DNA of 64,000 nucleotides from positions 124,001 through 188,000 of the forward strand of contig CAWEJL010000004.1 of NCBI GenBank assembly GCA_963809385.1. The letters are read 5' to 3'. This document shows positions 25,497-33,724 of this stretch, one piece after another. The translations under genes and the position numbers were made by a program. The stretch's first letter is position 1. Each line of letters opens with the position of its first letter. The notes beneath the pieces were generated by a model. The model was not told where the DNA came from. It saw only the letters and a list, made by a program, of their open reading frames with translations, and made no database searches. Origin of the DNA: JAKAIY01 sp963809385. Its GTDB lineage: Bacteria > Chloroflexota > Ktedonobacteria > Ktedonobacterales > JADMIN01.

Positions 25497-26678
25497 ATGA
25501 GCATCCATCCTGGGCCAGCGCCGGCCAAAGACGACGCGGAAGCCACGCCCACCTCACAGCCACTCGCCACCGCGAACGCGGCGCCCTCGCCAACCAGACA
25601 GGGCGCCATCAAGTCCAATTGGGACGCGCTTCTGCAACGCGACATCGCCGGGCTCAAACAAATCGGCATAGGCGCGCTGAGCGCCCTGCTCGTCAGCACG
25701 GTGATCCTGGGTGTCTATGTCGCCATTGCTGGCGCTCCCAGTGTGAAAGTCGTCTCGTCCAACTCGGCGGGCTCATCTGGCTCTATGGGCTCCATGGGCT
25801 CTATGGGCTCCTCCGCCAATGTGGCCCAGGTCGCGGTCCCCAAGTACCAGCCCTATGACGCGCAGCCGCCCGCCTCGCCCAGCGGCTCCAGCGTCAACCT
25901 CACCCTCACCGTCAAGGAGACGCTGCTCTCCATCGCGCCCAACGTCGCCTACCGCGCCTGGACCTTCAACGGCACGGTCCCCGGGCCGGTCCTGCGCGTG
26001 CGCCAGGGGCAGACAGTCAACTTCACGCTGATCAACGACGGCACGATGGGCCACTCGATTGACTTCCACGCCGCCCAGGTCCCGCCGAACATTGATTACC
26101 GCCCCATCCCCGCTGGTGGCAAGATCAGCTTCAGCTTCACGCCCCAGTATCCCGGCGTCTTCATGTACCACTGTGGCATGACGCCAGTTATGGACCACAT
26201 CGCCAACGGGATGTACGGCGCGATCATCGTGGACCCCGCCAGCGGCTGGTCGCCAGCGCAAGAATACGTCCTGGTGCAGAGTGAGTTCTACACCCAGAAA
26301 AACGCCGATGGCTCCTACAGCCTGAACGAACAGAAGATGATGACCGGGACGCCCGACTACGTCGTCTTCAACGGCTACTCGGCCCAGTATGTCGGCGCCC
26401 CACTGACCGCGAAGCCCAACCAGAAGATCCGCCTCTTTGTCGTCAACGCCGGGCCGACAGGGTTCTCGGCCTTCCACGTCATTGGCGCGATCTTCAGCGA
26501 CTACTACCCCGACGGCAATCCCGCCAATCATATGGTGGGCGACCAGACGATTACCATCCCGCCCGGCGGCGGCGCGGTCGTCGAGCTGACCATCCCTGAA
26601 GCGGGCAAGTACCCCTTCGTCACCCACTCCTTCGCCGCAGCGATGTCCGGCGCGATCGGCGCCATCAAAGTCGGCTAG
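25497..26678 (+). CDS. membrane-anchored copper oxidase, NirK (nitrite reductase)-like
   Basis: A 393-residue protein with two cupredoxin domains. One helix (about 55-78) anchors it, followed by a Met-rich linker (SGSMGSMGSMGSS). All copper ligands of NirK have matches: type 1 His186, Cys226, His234 and Met239; type 2 His191, His225 and His327 (in FHVIG). Asp189 matches the catalytic aspartate. The second catalytic histidine of NirK, normally in a GDHAL-like loop, appears absent: the loop reads VGAPLTAK. It could reduce nitrite to NO or oxidise another small substrate. GGGGAG precedes the ATG at 25497. It follows a sigma/anti-sigma pair that may control it. Confidence 0.8.
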   Translation: MSIHPGPAPAKDDAEATPTSQPLATANAAPSPTRQGAIKSNWDALLQRDIAGLKQIGIGALSALLVSTVILGVYVAIAGAPSVKVVSSNSAGSSGSMGSMGSMGSSANVAQVAVPKYQPYDAQPPASPSGSSVNLTLTVKETLLSIAPNVAYRAWTFNGTVPGPVLRVRQGQTVNFTLINDGTMGHSIDFHAAQVPPNIDYRPIPAGGKISFSFTPQYPGVFMYHCGMTPVMDHIANGMYGAIIVDPASGWSPAQEYVLVQSEFYTQKNADGSYSLNEQKMMTGTPDYVVFNGYSAQYVGAPLTAKPNQKIRLFVVNAGPTGFSAFHVIGAIFSDYYPDGNPANHMVGDQTITIPPGGGAVVELTIPEAGKYPFVTHSFAAAMSGAIGAIKVG

Positions 26679-26720
26679 CCTTCCAGTCGCCTAGCCTTCC
26701 AGTCGCCTAGCCTTCCAGTC
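26675..26720. repeat. 16-base tandem repeat, about three copies, at a stop codon
   Basis: CTAGCCTTCCAGTCGC at 26675-26690 and 26691-26706, then 14 bases of a third copy. The first copy contains the TAG stop of the NirK-like gene. Loss or gain of units would not change the protein. It is probably a replication-slippage product. Confidence 0.8.
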
Positions 26721-26834
26721 TGAATGCGCATCCCCGGCGCCCGCCCATCCCGCCATGCCCCCAAGGCGGCGGTGGGCGGGCGCCGTTTCGCGTTCAGCGC
26801 TCATGTGACCTGCCGCCATACTAGACAACCTGTG

Positions 26835-26840
26835 TATACT
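26835..26840 (+). promoter_or_regulatory. possible -10 element upstream of the M48 protease gene
   Basis: TATACT in GTGTATACTGAACG. The same 14-base context, with one change, stands 30 bases before the MNT antitoxin start at 41375-41380. No good -35 hexamer is visible at either site, so they may use an alternative sigma factor or be fortuitous. Confidence 0.3.
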
Positions 26841-26944
26841 GAACGCATGCGAGCGGCGTATCTCTCGATCGCCGCTCACATCAAAACATGGCAAGTCATG
26901 TGACGCGCCACGCGCCAGGGCCGATGGCGAGGAGTGTTTCCCCG

Positions 26945-28300
26945 ATGGATCAAGCCCCCGCGACCAGCGCGCCGGCGCCCGCGACGAAATGCCCGATCTG
27001 CGAAAAGCCAGTATACGCCGATTTCGCTTGCTTCCTGGAGTGCGCTTGTGGATGGGGAGGGCCGGACGATCCCGTCGAGTCGGCGCGCGGCTTCTCGCGC
27101 GCGGTGACGCTCTTTGACCGCCGCTGGGCCTCGCGCATCGCGCGGCGCGACCTCCAGCGCATCGCCGAGCGCAAAGGCCCCACCAGCCCGCGCGGCCCGC
27201 TCTATCTGCTGGCGCTGCTGGCGCTGAGCACACTCATCTATGCCGCGCTGGGCGCGCTGGCCGCTGGCGCGATTGGGTTGCTCATCTTCTATGCCAGGAA
27301 CGGACTTTGGGTGGGGGTGGTCCTCGACGCGGCGTTTCTCCTCTATCTCTACACCGCGATCTTTGGCTTCCCCACCCGCTCGCGCGCGATGATCGCGCCA
27401 CTCTCCGACTATCCACGCCTGGAGGCGTTGACGCGCGAGGTAGCGGCGCAGGTAAAGGTAAAAGCGCCGCGCTGGGTCATTCTCATCCCCGCCGCGAACT
27501 TCTTCATCGGGCGCAGGATGTTGTGGGGCAAGGCGCTCTTCCCGCAGACTGTGCTCGGCGTCGGCGTCTCAGGTCTCACGCTGCTCTCGGAGCAAGAGCT
27601 CTGCGCGATTCTCGCGCATGAGCTGGCGCACGACCACTACGCGCACACGCTCAGCGCGCTCTACTTCGGCTATGCGGAGCGGGCGCTGCATAACATCATC
27701 AACGCCGCCCGCCAGGGTATTGAAACAAATACCCGCGGCGCTCAGCGCGTGCGCGGCGTCAACAATTTTGACGGGAACTTTGCTGTAATGCTCGGGGTCG
27801 TCGTCATCTGGATCGTGATGCTGCCACTGCGATTGCTCTGGGTCATCTATCATTTGCTGCGTCTGCGCCTCAGCCGCTCGGACGAATTCCGCGCCGACGC
27901 CGAGGCGGTGCGACTCTACGGCACGCAAACATTCGTCAACGGCTACACTGGTATCCGCGTAGCGGGGCATACCATACGTGATGCGCGCCGCGCGGATAGG
28001 TGGCTGTTCCAGGCGGTGAAGCGGCAGAGCGCCCCCAATCTCTTCGCCGAGCTGCGCCGCCACTATGCGGCATTGCCACAGGACCTCATCGGCCAGATGC
28101 GCCTGACATCCACGCTCGAATACCGCACGCTGCAGAGCACACATCCCACCGGACCCGACCGCATCCGCGCCGCGCTGATCGAGGCCGCCACGCCGCCGTC
28201 CGCTGGCCCGTCCGACCCCGCCTGGCGCGTCATCACCCCCAAAGGAGCGTCCGGCCCCGAAGCGCTCGAAACCGAGCTGACGAAGCGCTTCTTCAGCTAA
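26945..28300 (+). CDS. M48 family membrane metalloprotease with N-terminal zinc ribbon
   Basis: A 451-residue protein. Residues 16-35 hold CPIC and CAC, a zinc-ribbon-like pair of knuckles. Two membrane helices (about 85-116 and 121-143) precede the protease domain. The zinc site is HELAH at 225-229 (CAILAHELAHDHYAH), with the third ligand in SDEFRADAEAV. Another hydrophobic stretch follows at about 275-310. HtpX/Ste24-type enzymes cut misfolded membrane proteins on the cytoplasmic side. The zinc ribbon fusion may recruit substrates. The ATG at 26945 follows GAGGAG. The stop codon overlaps the stop of the convergent EamA gene by four bases. Confidence 0.85.
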   Translation: MDQAPATSAPAPATKCPICEKPVYADFACFLECACGWGGPDDPVESARGFSRAVTLFDRRWASRIARRDLQRIAERKGPTSPRGPLYLLALLALSTLIYAALGALAAGAIGLLIFYARNGLWVGVVLDAAFLLYLYTAIFGFPTRSRAMIAPLSDYPRLEALTREVAAQVKVKAPRWVILIPAANFFIGRRMLWGKALFPQTVLGVGVSGLTLLSEQELCAILAHELAHDHYAHTLSALYFGYAERALHNIINAARQGIETNTRGAQRVRGVNNFDGNFAVMLGVVVIWIVMLPLRLLWVIYHLLRLRLSRSDEFRADAEAVRLYGTQTFVNGYTGIRVAGHTIRDARRADRWLFQAVKRQSAPNLFAELRRHYAALPQDLIGQMRLTSTLEYRTLQSTHPTGPDRIRAALIEAATPPSAGPSDPAWRVITPKGASGPEALETELTKRFFS

Positions 28301-29139
28301 ATCGCGGTGAGGACCATTCCCGCCACGACCAGCGCCGCGCCCAGCCAGACCCGCCACCCGCGCTGCCCGCGCGAGAGAAAGACGCCCAGCAGCACGGAGA
28401 CCTCGCGCAGCGTGGCGACCCGCCCCGCGCCGGCGCGCTGGAACGCGAAGAGCACCAGCAGATACGCCGCCACCGTCCCGATGGCGATCAAGGCGCCGGG
28501 CCGCGCCGCCCGCCGAAGGCGCGTCCAGCCGCCGCGCATCCAGAGGCGCATCCAGACCAGCAGCAGGACGCCTTGCACCGCCAGCACCGGGCCGAGATAC
28601 GCGGCGGGCGAGACGCCCGGCGTCCCCACGGCGCGGGCGTCTATCACGGAGTAGGTGGCGATGGCGCAGCCGGTCAGGACGGCGAACCCGACCGCCGCCG
28701 TCTGCCCCACCCGCCGACCGGCCAGCGCCACCAGCGTCAACCCCGCCAGTAGCAGCGCCGCGCCCGCCAGCGTCAGCGCGCTGGGCGGCTGGGTGAGAAC
28801 CAGCCACGCGCCGAGCGTCACCAATACCGGCGCCGTCCCGCGCCCGATGGGATAGGCCACCGCCAGCGCGCCCCGCTGGTACGCCGCCGAGAGCAGCAGC
28901 GCGTACGCCGTCTCCGCGACCGCCGAAAGCAGGATCAGCGGCCACACCCGCCACGGCGGCGCCGCGATCGTGAAAGGCAGCAGCGCCAGCCCGGACACCA
29001 GCCCCGCCATCGCCATCGCCGCCACCCGGTCGGATGTCTCATGCAGCGCCAGGTTCCAGCCCGCGTGAAAGCAGGCCGCAAGCAGCACGAGGCCAAGGGC
29101 CAGCGGCGCGATGGGCGCGGTGGAGAACGCGGGCAACAT
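28297..29139 (-). CDS. EamA/DMT family transporter
   Basis: A 280-residue protein with ten predicted membrane helices in two five-helix repeats, the drug/metabolite transporter fold. AGWNLALHETSDR in repeat 1 and AYPIGRGTAPVLVTLGAWLV are typical EamA signatures. Members export amino acids or other metabolites; the substrate here is not evident. The ATG at 29139 follows GGGAG six bases upstream; a 97-residue in-frame extension is not supported. It converges with the protease gene, the two stops overlapping. Confidence 0.82.
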   Translation of the reverse strand: MLPAFSTAPIAPLALGLVLLAACFHAGWNLALHETSDRVAAMAMAGLVSGLALLPFTIAAPPWRVWPLILLSAVAETAYALLLSAAYQRGALAVAYPIGRGTAPVLVTLGAWLVLTQPPSALTLAGAALLLAGLTLVALAGRRVGQTAAVGFAVLTGCAIATYSVIDARAVGTPGVSPAAYLGPVLAVQGVLLLVWMRLWMRGGWTRLRRAARPGALIAIGTVAAYLLVLFAFQRAGAGRVATLREVSVLLGVFLSRGQRGWRVWLGAALVVAGMVLTAI

Positions 29140-29283
29140 CTCAGGCTCCCGATCCGGGCTCAGCCTGGCGCCCGCTTCCACGGCGAGGAGAGCATACACG
29201 CGCTGGAGTATCGTGTGGGCGATAGGAAGCCGAATCCCAGGCGCAGACGAGTATATCACGGCGCGCGAACGTCTGGACAGGCG

Positions 29284-29466
29284 GTGAACGGCGCTCCGTC
29301 GCGCGCAGGGAAGCGGCGATTGACGGCGCTGGAGATCAGCGACCACGAGGTATCGGGCAGCGCCGTCTATCTCCTCACCCCCCAGATCATCACGCCGGAG
29401 GGCGAATGGGAAGCCTGGTTCTTCGCCCACTGGATCCCCGGCGCGGAACGCTACCGCTCCTTCTGA
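29284..29466 (+). pseudogene. C-terminal relic of a SMI1/KNR4 (SUKH) family protein
   Basis: The reading frame ALEISDHEVSGSAVYLL, then TPEGEWEAWFFAHWIPGA and ERYRSF, resembles the C-terminal half of SUKH-fold proteins, which often serve as immunity proteins against polymorphic toxins. A TGA stands where I would expect tryptophan: the frame continues as EMMVGERQG after the stop, as in the common SFWEMM ending. The N-terminal half of the domain is missing. A GTG at 29284 has no clear ribosome site. Family assignment rests on pattern recall, not a search. Confidence 0.5.
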
Positions 29467-29519
29467 GAGATGATGGTGGGCGAGCGTCAGGGTTAGCGCG
29501 CGCTCAAAGATAATCAGCG

Positions 29520-30659
29520 CTAGCGCGCCAGCGCGTAGGTCATCGGCCCGACCAGCAGCGCCATCCCCTTCAGCTCCATCATCGCCAGCGCGCCGGAGAC
29601 GAGGGCGGTCGGCAGTCCCGACGCGCGGCAGAGGTCGTCTATGTGCTGCGGATCGCCCGCCGCGCGTAGGAGCGTCACGAGTTGCGCCTCCGTCTCGTCC
29701 GCTGGCAGCAGCTCGCGCAATTCTATCTGCTGCGGCGCCATGTTCAGATTCAGCTCCGCAATCACATCCTCCGCCGCCATGATGAGTATGGCGCCGTCCT
29801 TGAGCAGCCGGTTCGTCCCCCCGCTACTCCGGCTGGTGATCGCGCCCGGCACAGCCATGACATCGCGCCCCTGCTCCGCCGCGAAGCGCGCCGTGATCAG
29901 CGCGCCGCTGGTCTCTGGGGCCTCCGTCACCAGCGTCGCCAGCGAGAGCCCGCTGATGATGCGGTTGCGCGCCGGGAAGTTGCCCGCCTCCGGCTGCGCG
30001 CCGGGCGGGAACTCCGTTACCACCGCGCCCTGCTCGACGATCCGCGCCGCCAGCCGCGCGTTCTCCGGCGGGTAGACCAGGTCAGGGCCGCAGCCCTGCA
30101 CGGCGATCGTGCGCCCGCCCGCATCGAGCGCGGCTTTATGCGCGCAGGTGTCCACCCCGCGCGCCAGCCCGCTCACCATCGTCACGCGCTGCGCCGCCAG
30201 ATCGCCCGCCAGCCGCTCCGTCACCACGCGGCCATAGGCGCTGACCCGCCGCGTGCCGACGATCGCCAGCGCCAGCTCGTCATCGGGCAGCAGCCGCCCG
30301 CGCACGTAGATCACCGGCGGCGGCGCGGGAATCTCGCGCAGCAGCCGCGGATACGCCGGGTCCACCACCCGCAACGCCGCCACTCGCAGCCGCGCCAGCT
30401 TCTCCACCTCCGCCTCAGGAACAATCCCCGCGCGCTGCCGCTCGAACGCCGCCGCCGTGCGCTCGTCTAGCCCGGCCTCACGCCAGCCAGCGGGAGACGC
30501 CTCCCAGGCGGCGCGGGCCGAGCCGAAGGCGTCCAGCAGCAGACGGAAGCGCGCCGGGCCGACGCCCTTGACGCGGTTGAGCGCCAGCCACCACGGCAGG
30601 TCGGCGTCCGCGCCGCCAGCGCCGCCAGCGCCGCCGAGCTCATCGGCTCCGGCGCCCAC
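29520..30659 (-). CDS. dprA: DNA-processing protein DprA
   Basis: A 379-residue DprA/Smf protein, which loads RecA onto incoming single-stranded DNA during transformation. It has a helix-hairpin-helix (NRVKGVGPARFRLLLDAFG), the Rossmann-like core with AIVGTRRVSAYGR and MVSGLARGVDTCAHKAAL, the AVQGCGPDLVYPPEN loop, and a C-terminal winged-helix segment (DPQHIDDLCRASGLPTALVS). The apparent GTG start at 30659 has no ribosome site. A coding-like stretch in another frame runs upstream to an ATG at 30880, so a single-base shift within GCG/CTG repeats near 30610-30640 may have cut the true N-terminus. Confidence 0.85.
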   Translation of the reverse strand: MGAGADELGGAGGAGGADADLPWWLALNRVKGVGPARFRLLLDAFGSARAAWEASPAGWREAGLDERTAAAFERQRAGIVPEAEVEKLARLRVAALRVVDPAYPRLLREIPAPPPVIYVRGRLLPDDELALAIVGTRRVSAYGRVVTERLAGDLAAQRVTMVSGLARGVDTCAHKAALDAGGRTIAVQGCGPDLVYPPENARLAARIVEQGAVVTEFPPGAQPEAGNFPARNRIISGLSLATLVTEAPETSGALITARFAAEQGRDVMAVPGAITSRSSGGTNRLLKDGAILIMAAEDVIAELNLNMAPQQIELRELLPADETEAQLVTLLRAAGDPQHIDDLCRASGLPTALVSGALAMMELKGMALLVGPMTYALAR

Positions 30660-30880
30660 GCGGGCTCGAGGTACGGCCGCGCGGGCGGGATGCGCCAGCC
30701 AGCGCGCTCGCCATCCTCCGGCGTGGTGTCTGCTGGCGCGGCGTCCTGCTCCGCATCATCCGCTGGCGCGAGGTCCAGCGCCGCCAGGTCCAGCTCGCCT
30801 GTATCCGCCGCGCGCTCCGGCTCACTGGCCCGCTTGCGCCGCCCGCCGCGCCGCTTCGTCTTCTCCGGCTCCCCGTCCAT
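30620..30880 (-). other. out-of-frame N-terminal extension of dprA
   Basis: The ATG at 30880 follows GGAGAG and opens a frame rich in charged residues (MDGEPEKTKRRGGRRKR, then DTGELDLAALDLAPADDAEQ) ending near EPAWAPEPMSSAALAALAA. It joins dprA only if one base is changed in the GGCGGCGCT repeats around 30610-30640. The basic then acidic composition suggests a disordered tail. If real, DprA would be about 450 residues. Confidence 0.45.
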
Positions 30881-31058
30881 CGCGTCCCACTCTCCGTTGC
30901 CCGCCGAACGCCACAAGCTGACATTCATGCTGTCTACTCCATATACAACGCGACGCGAGCGAGCGCTGTCACAGCGACCACCTGGCGAACTGGCCGCAGA
31001 GACGCTATACTGGCTAGCGGCATGGAGCGGAACAGCGGTAGGAGAAAGGCGCGAGAGC

Positions 31059-31283
31059 ATGGACGGTATCATCGCGACATATCAAAGCGACTTCGCGAGC
31101 GCGGGCTGGCTGATACTTGGTCCCATAGTCGGCATCATCCTCACTGTGGGCATATGCGTGGTGTGGATTATCGGGGGCGTGCGGCGCTGGCGGCGAGGTG
31201 AGAAGCTGGCTAGTGCCCGGAATCAATCTTCATTGGGTTATCGTGGGTCGTATTCCTCATGCCGAAGAGCCTCTATCTGCTGA
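31059..31283 (+). CDS. small single-helix membrane protein
   Basis: A 74-residue protein. The ATG at 31059 follows GGAGAAAGG. It has one membrane helix (GWLILGPIVGIILTVGICVVW) then a basic stretch (GVRRWRRGEKL) that would face the cytoplasm. The last 20 residues are serine- and cysteine-containing and overlap the next gene start by 25 bases. A TATACT hexamer at 31006-31011 may belong to its promoter. No family recognised. Confidence 0.5.
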   Translation: MDGIIATYQSDFASAGWLILGPIVGIILTVGICVVWIIGGVRRWRRGEKLASARNQSSLGYRGSYSSCRRASIC

Positions 31284-31499
31284 ACCTCTTTCCTCCTGGC
31301 GCGCGCGCAGCCTGTCTGACGCTGTTTCTCCTCTGCCTCCTGCTGGGCGCCGCCGTCATGTGGCTGCGCTGGCGCCAATTGACCTGCACGCGGCCAGCGG
31401 GCGACAACGATTCTGCTCGCGGCGTCCTACAGCCTCCTCTTACTGCGATTGGCTTTCTGCCAATTGGTCGTCCCTGACGCTATGGGAACCGCATTCTAG
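31259..31499 (+). pseudogene. small two-helix membrane protein, one frameshift
   Basis: The ATG at 31259 gives MPKSLYLLNLFPPGARAACL and a first helix (LTLFLLCLLLGAAVMWLRW). A GGG at 31399-31401 marks a likely one-base shift: removing one G continues into ATTILLAASYSLLLLRLAFC, a clear second helix, and stops at 31497-31499. In the unshifted frame the protein ends at 31477 in a non-hydrophobic tail. Function unknown. The second helix is the only evidence for the shift. Confidence 0.45.
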
Positions 31500-31565
31500 A
31501 CGAGCGTGACGCGCGCTCAGACCAGGTCAGCATTGGCATATCTCAATTGAAAGTAAGGAGCGCAC

Positions 31566-32297
31566 ATGACCACCAACGCCTATTCCTCGCAGTGGTTCCA
31601 GCTCTTCATGCCCTTGCAAACCGAGGAGATGACCGCGAAGGAGGTCGCGTTTCTCGCCCGCCAGCTTCCCCTGCCGCGCTACGCCCGCGTCCTCGACCTC
31701 TGTTGCGGCTACGGGCGGCACGCGCTGGGCCTGGCCGCGCTGGGCTACGAGGTGACGGGCCTGGACCGCGACGCGGCGGCCATCGCCGAGGCGCAGCGCC
31801 GCGCGGAAGCGGCGGACGTGGACGTGACCTTCATCACCGGCGACATGCTGGAGGTCGGCGCGCTCCCGGGGACGTTCGACGCGGTGATCAACATGTGGCA
31901 AAGCCTGAGCTATTTTGAGGATGAGACCAACGCCACGCTCCTGCGCGCGATCCACGACAAGCTGACGCCCGGCGGTCGCTTCATCGTCGACAGCTTCAAC
32001 CGCGAGTACTTCGAGCGCAACCAGGGCGAGTCCAGCCGGGAGATCAACGGCGTCACCGTCGAGACGCGGGCATATATGCAGGATGGCCGCTGGCATTCGG
32101 AGCTGACCTACCGCGACGCAAACGGCGCCATTACTGACGGCGACCAGTTCGACTGGCGCATCTACTCGCCGGAGGAGTTCGGCGCCCTTGCGGCCTCATG
32201 CGGTTTCACCACGCGGCTGGTCTGCTCCTGGGTGGATGAGAGCGTCGCCGTCACGCCTGACTCCGCGCGCATGCAGATCACGCTGGAGCGGGAGTAG
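31566..32297 (+). CDS. class I SAM-dependent methyltransferase
   Basis: A 243-residue methyltransferase. Motif I VLDLCCGYGRHALGLAALGY binds SAM, followed by the acidic residue in TGLDRDAAAIAEA, motif II ITGDMLEVGALPGTFDAVIN and motif III LTPGGRFIVD. After the Rossmann core the C-terminal part is mainly sheet (GVTVETRAYMQDGRWHSELT). The acceptor is not evident; similar small enzymes are often annotated only as type 11/25 methyltransferases. AAGGAG precedes the ATG. It begins a forward run with three genes that follow. Confidence 0.85.
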   Translation: MTTNAYSSQWFQLFMPLQTEEMTAKEVAFLARQLPLPRYARVLDLCCGYGRHALGLAALGYEVTGLDRDAAAIAEAQRRAEAADVDVTFITGDMLEVGALPGTFDAVINMWQSLSYFEDETNATLLRAIHDKLTPGGRFIVDSFNREYFERNQGESSREINGVTVETRAYMQDGRWHSELTYRDANGAITDGDQFDWRIYSPEEFGALAASCGFTTRLVCSWVDESVAVTPDSARMQITLERE

Positions 32298-32355
32298 CGG
32301 CCAGTTTGATATGGCGAATGCCGCAGGGGTTGATCCAAGCAAGGAGAGACAGACG

Positions 32356-32829
32356 ATGCGCTATTTTCACCGCTTGCCGCCGCTCTTACGGGTGGTAAGC
32401 ATCCTGGGGCTGCTATTCCCTGTCACAACAATCGTGTTGCTAGGCTCCCTCCTGGTCGCGAGACTGCTGTATTTCCCTCAAGCGCCCGTGGACGTCAATC
32501 GTGTGCTGGGCATTGTGCTGAATCTTAACACGCTTGGCGGAACCTGCTCCCTCGTTGTCCACATCTACAGTATGCGCTTTCGCCATCCCGACAGTGGTTC
32601 ATTCCCGCTCAGTACGTGGCAGAGTCAGGCGCAAACCCTCGCGCTGCTGGCGTCTCTGCCGCTCTGCGCGCTCGTGCTGACGCTCGTCATCCCTTCGGAC
32701 CTTCCAGCCTACTTTCTCGTCATAGCGCTCACTACCCTGCTCGCGGCGATCGTGGTGTTAGTAGCCTACCTGTGGACCATTGGCAGTGCGATAAATAGCG
32801 GGCCGATGCGAACACCACAGGCGCTGTGA
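32356..32829 (+). CDS. four-helix membrane protein, paralogue of the product of 33725..34207
   Basis: A 157-residue protein with four predicted helices. It starts MRYFHRLPPLLRVVSILGLL and contains LNLNTLGGTC, FPLSTWQSQAQTLALLASLP and LCALVLTLVIPSDLPAYFLV. The product of 33725..34207 matches it along the whole length, including the MRYF start and the PQA-rich end, and the upstream 25 bases are also alike. The ATG at 32356 follows CAAGGAGA. No named domain. Duplication with a GNAT gene in between suggests a gene set that was copied or split. Confidence 0.65.
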   Translation: MRYFHRLPPLLRVVSILGLLFPVTTIVLLGSLLVARLLYFPQAPVDVNRVLGIVLNLNTLGGTCSLVVHIYSMRFRHPDSGSFPLSTWQSQAQTLALLASLPLCALVLTLVIPSDLPAYFLVIALTTLLAAIVVLVAYLWTIGSAINSGPMRTPQAL

Positions 32830-33029
32830 TCTCGCAAAGCCGTTCGCCTTTCGCACAAAGGTGGACGAGAACCTCGCGCCGCATGGCATCTTGTAGATCT
32901 TGCGAACCGGGTGACTTGCCGGAGCGGTATCCACCATATCAGACCTATCACTGTAGCGGCGGCGCATGCGTTCGACGCCGCTCATCACACGCGCCGCGAG
33001 AAAGCCTAGAGAAAGAGGAAGGCTCAACA

Positions 33030-33632
33030 ATGGCTGACGCGCTCCAATCGGTCTATCCCACGCTGATTCCCGTCACCGAGGAACTGCGCGGGCCGCGCGT
33101 TGTGCTGCGCCGCCACCGCGCCAGCGACGCAGACGACTTCTTCGCCGCGCTGGAAGCCTCACGCGAGCGGCTCGCTCCCTGGCTTCACTTCCCCGATCCG
33201 CTCCAAACCGTCGAGGCGGCGCGCGATTGGCTGATCCACAGCGAGGCGGCATGGCTGCTGCGGGAAGCGTTGAGTTTCTCGATCCGTCACGGCGAGACGG
33301 ATGACTACCTGGGCAGCGTCGACGTTCACCACATCGATTGGGACCTGCGCTTCTTCATGCTCGGCTACTGGCTGCGTGACGGCGCCGAAGGGCAGGGCTA
33401 TATGAGCGAGGCGGTGCGACTCGTGACCGACTACGCGTTCACCGATCTCGCCGCCAACAAAGTCGCCCTGCGCTGCGACGCGCGCAACACCCGCAGCGCC
33501 TCGGTGGCGGAGCGGCTGGGCTTTGTGCGTGAGGGGCGGCTGCGTGGCGAGATGCGCGCGAAAGATGGCGCGCTCGCCGACGACCTGCAGTACGCGCTCA
33601 CACGCGACGATCCCCGCTGGCCTACCACGTAG
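33030..33632 (+). CDS. GNAT family N-acetyltransferase (RimJ/RimL type)
   Basis: A 200-residue acetyltransferase. It begins with the RimJ-like strand ELRGPRVVLRRHRASDADDF, has GYWLRDGAEGQGYMSEAVRL, which carries the acetyl-CoA-binding Q/RxxGxG/A-type loop, and ends with LRCDARNTRSASVAERLGF then REGRLRGE, the usual motif B. It would acetylate an amino group of a protein N-terminus or small molecule. The ATG at 33030 follows GAGGAAGG. It lies between the two paralogous membrane protein genes. Confidence 0.85.
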   Translation: MADALQSVYPTLIPVTEELRGPRVVLRRHRASDADDFFAALEASRERLAPWLHFPDPLQTVEAARDWLIHSEAAWLLREALSFSIRHGETDDYLGSVDVHHIDWDLRFFMLGYWLRDGAEGQGYMSEAVRLVTDYAFTDLAANKVALRCDARNTRSASVAERLGFVREGRLRGEMRAKDGALADDLQYALTRDDPRWPTT

Positions 33633-33724
33633 AGCCCGCTGGAGCGGGCGTACTACAATAGCAGAGCGTCAGACGCCAATCAGAGGAACCCGCGACGGCT
33701 GATCCAGGCAAGGAAACAACGTTC

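Noticed and set aside
27569..28954. Minus-strand frame overlapping the M48 protease and EamA genes
   Set aside because: Gly/Arg/Ala-rich shadow of the EamA gene in another frame, with no start signal.
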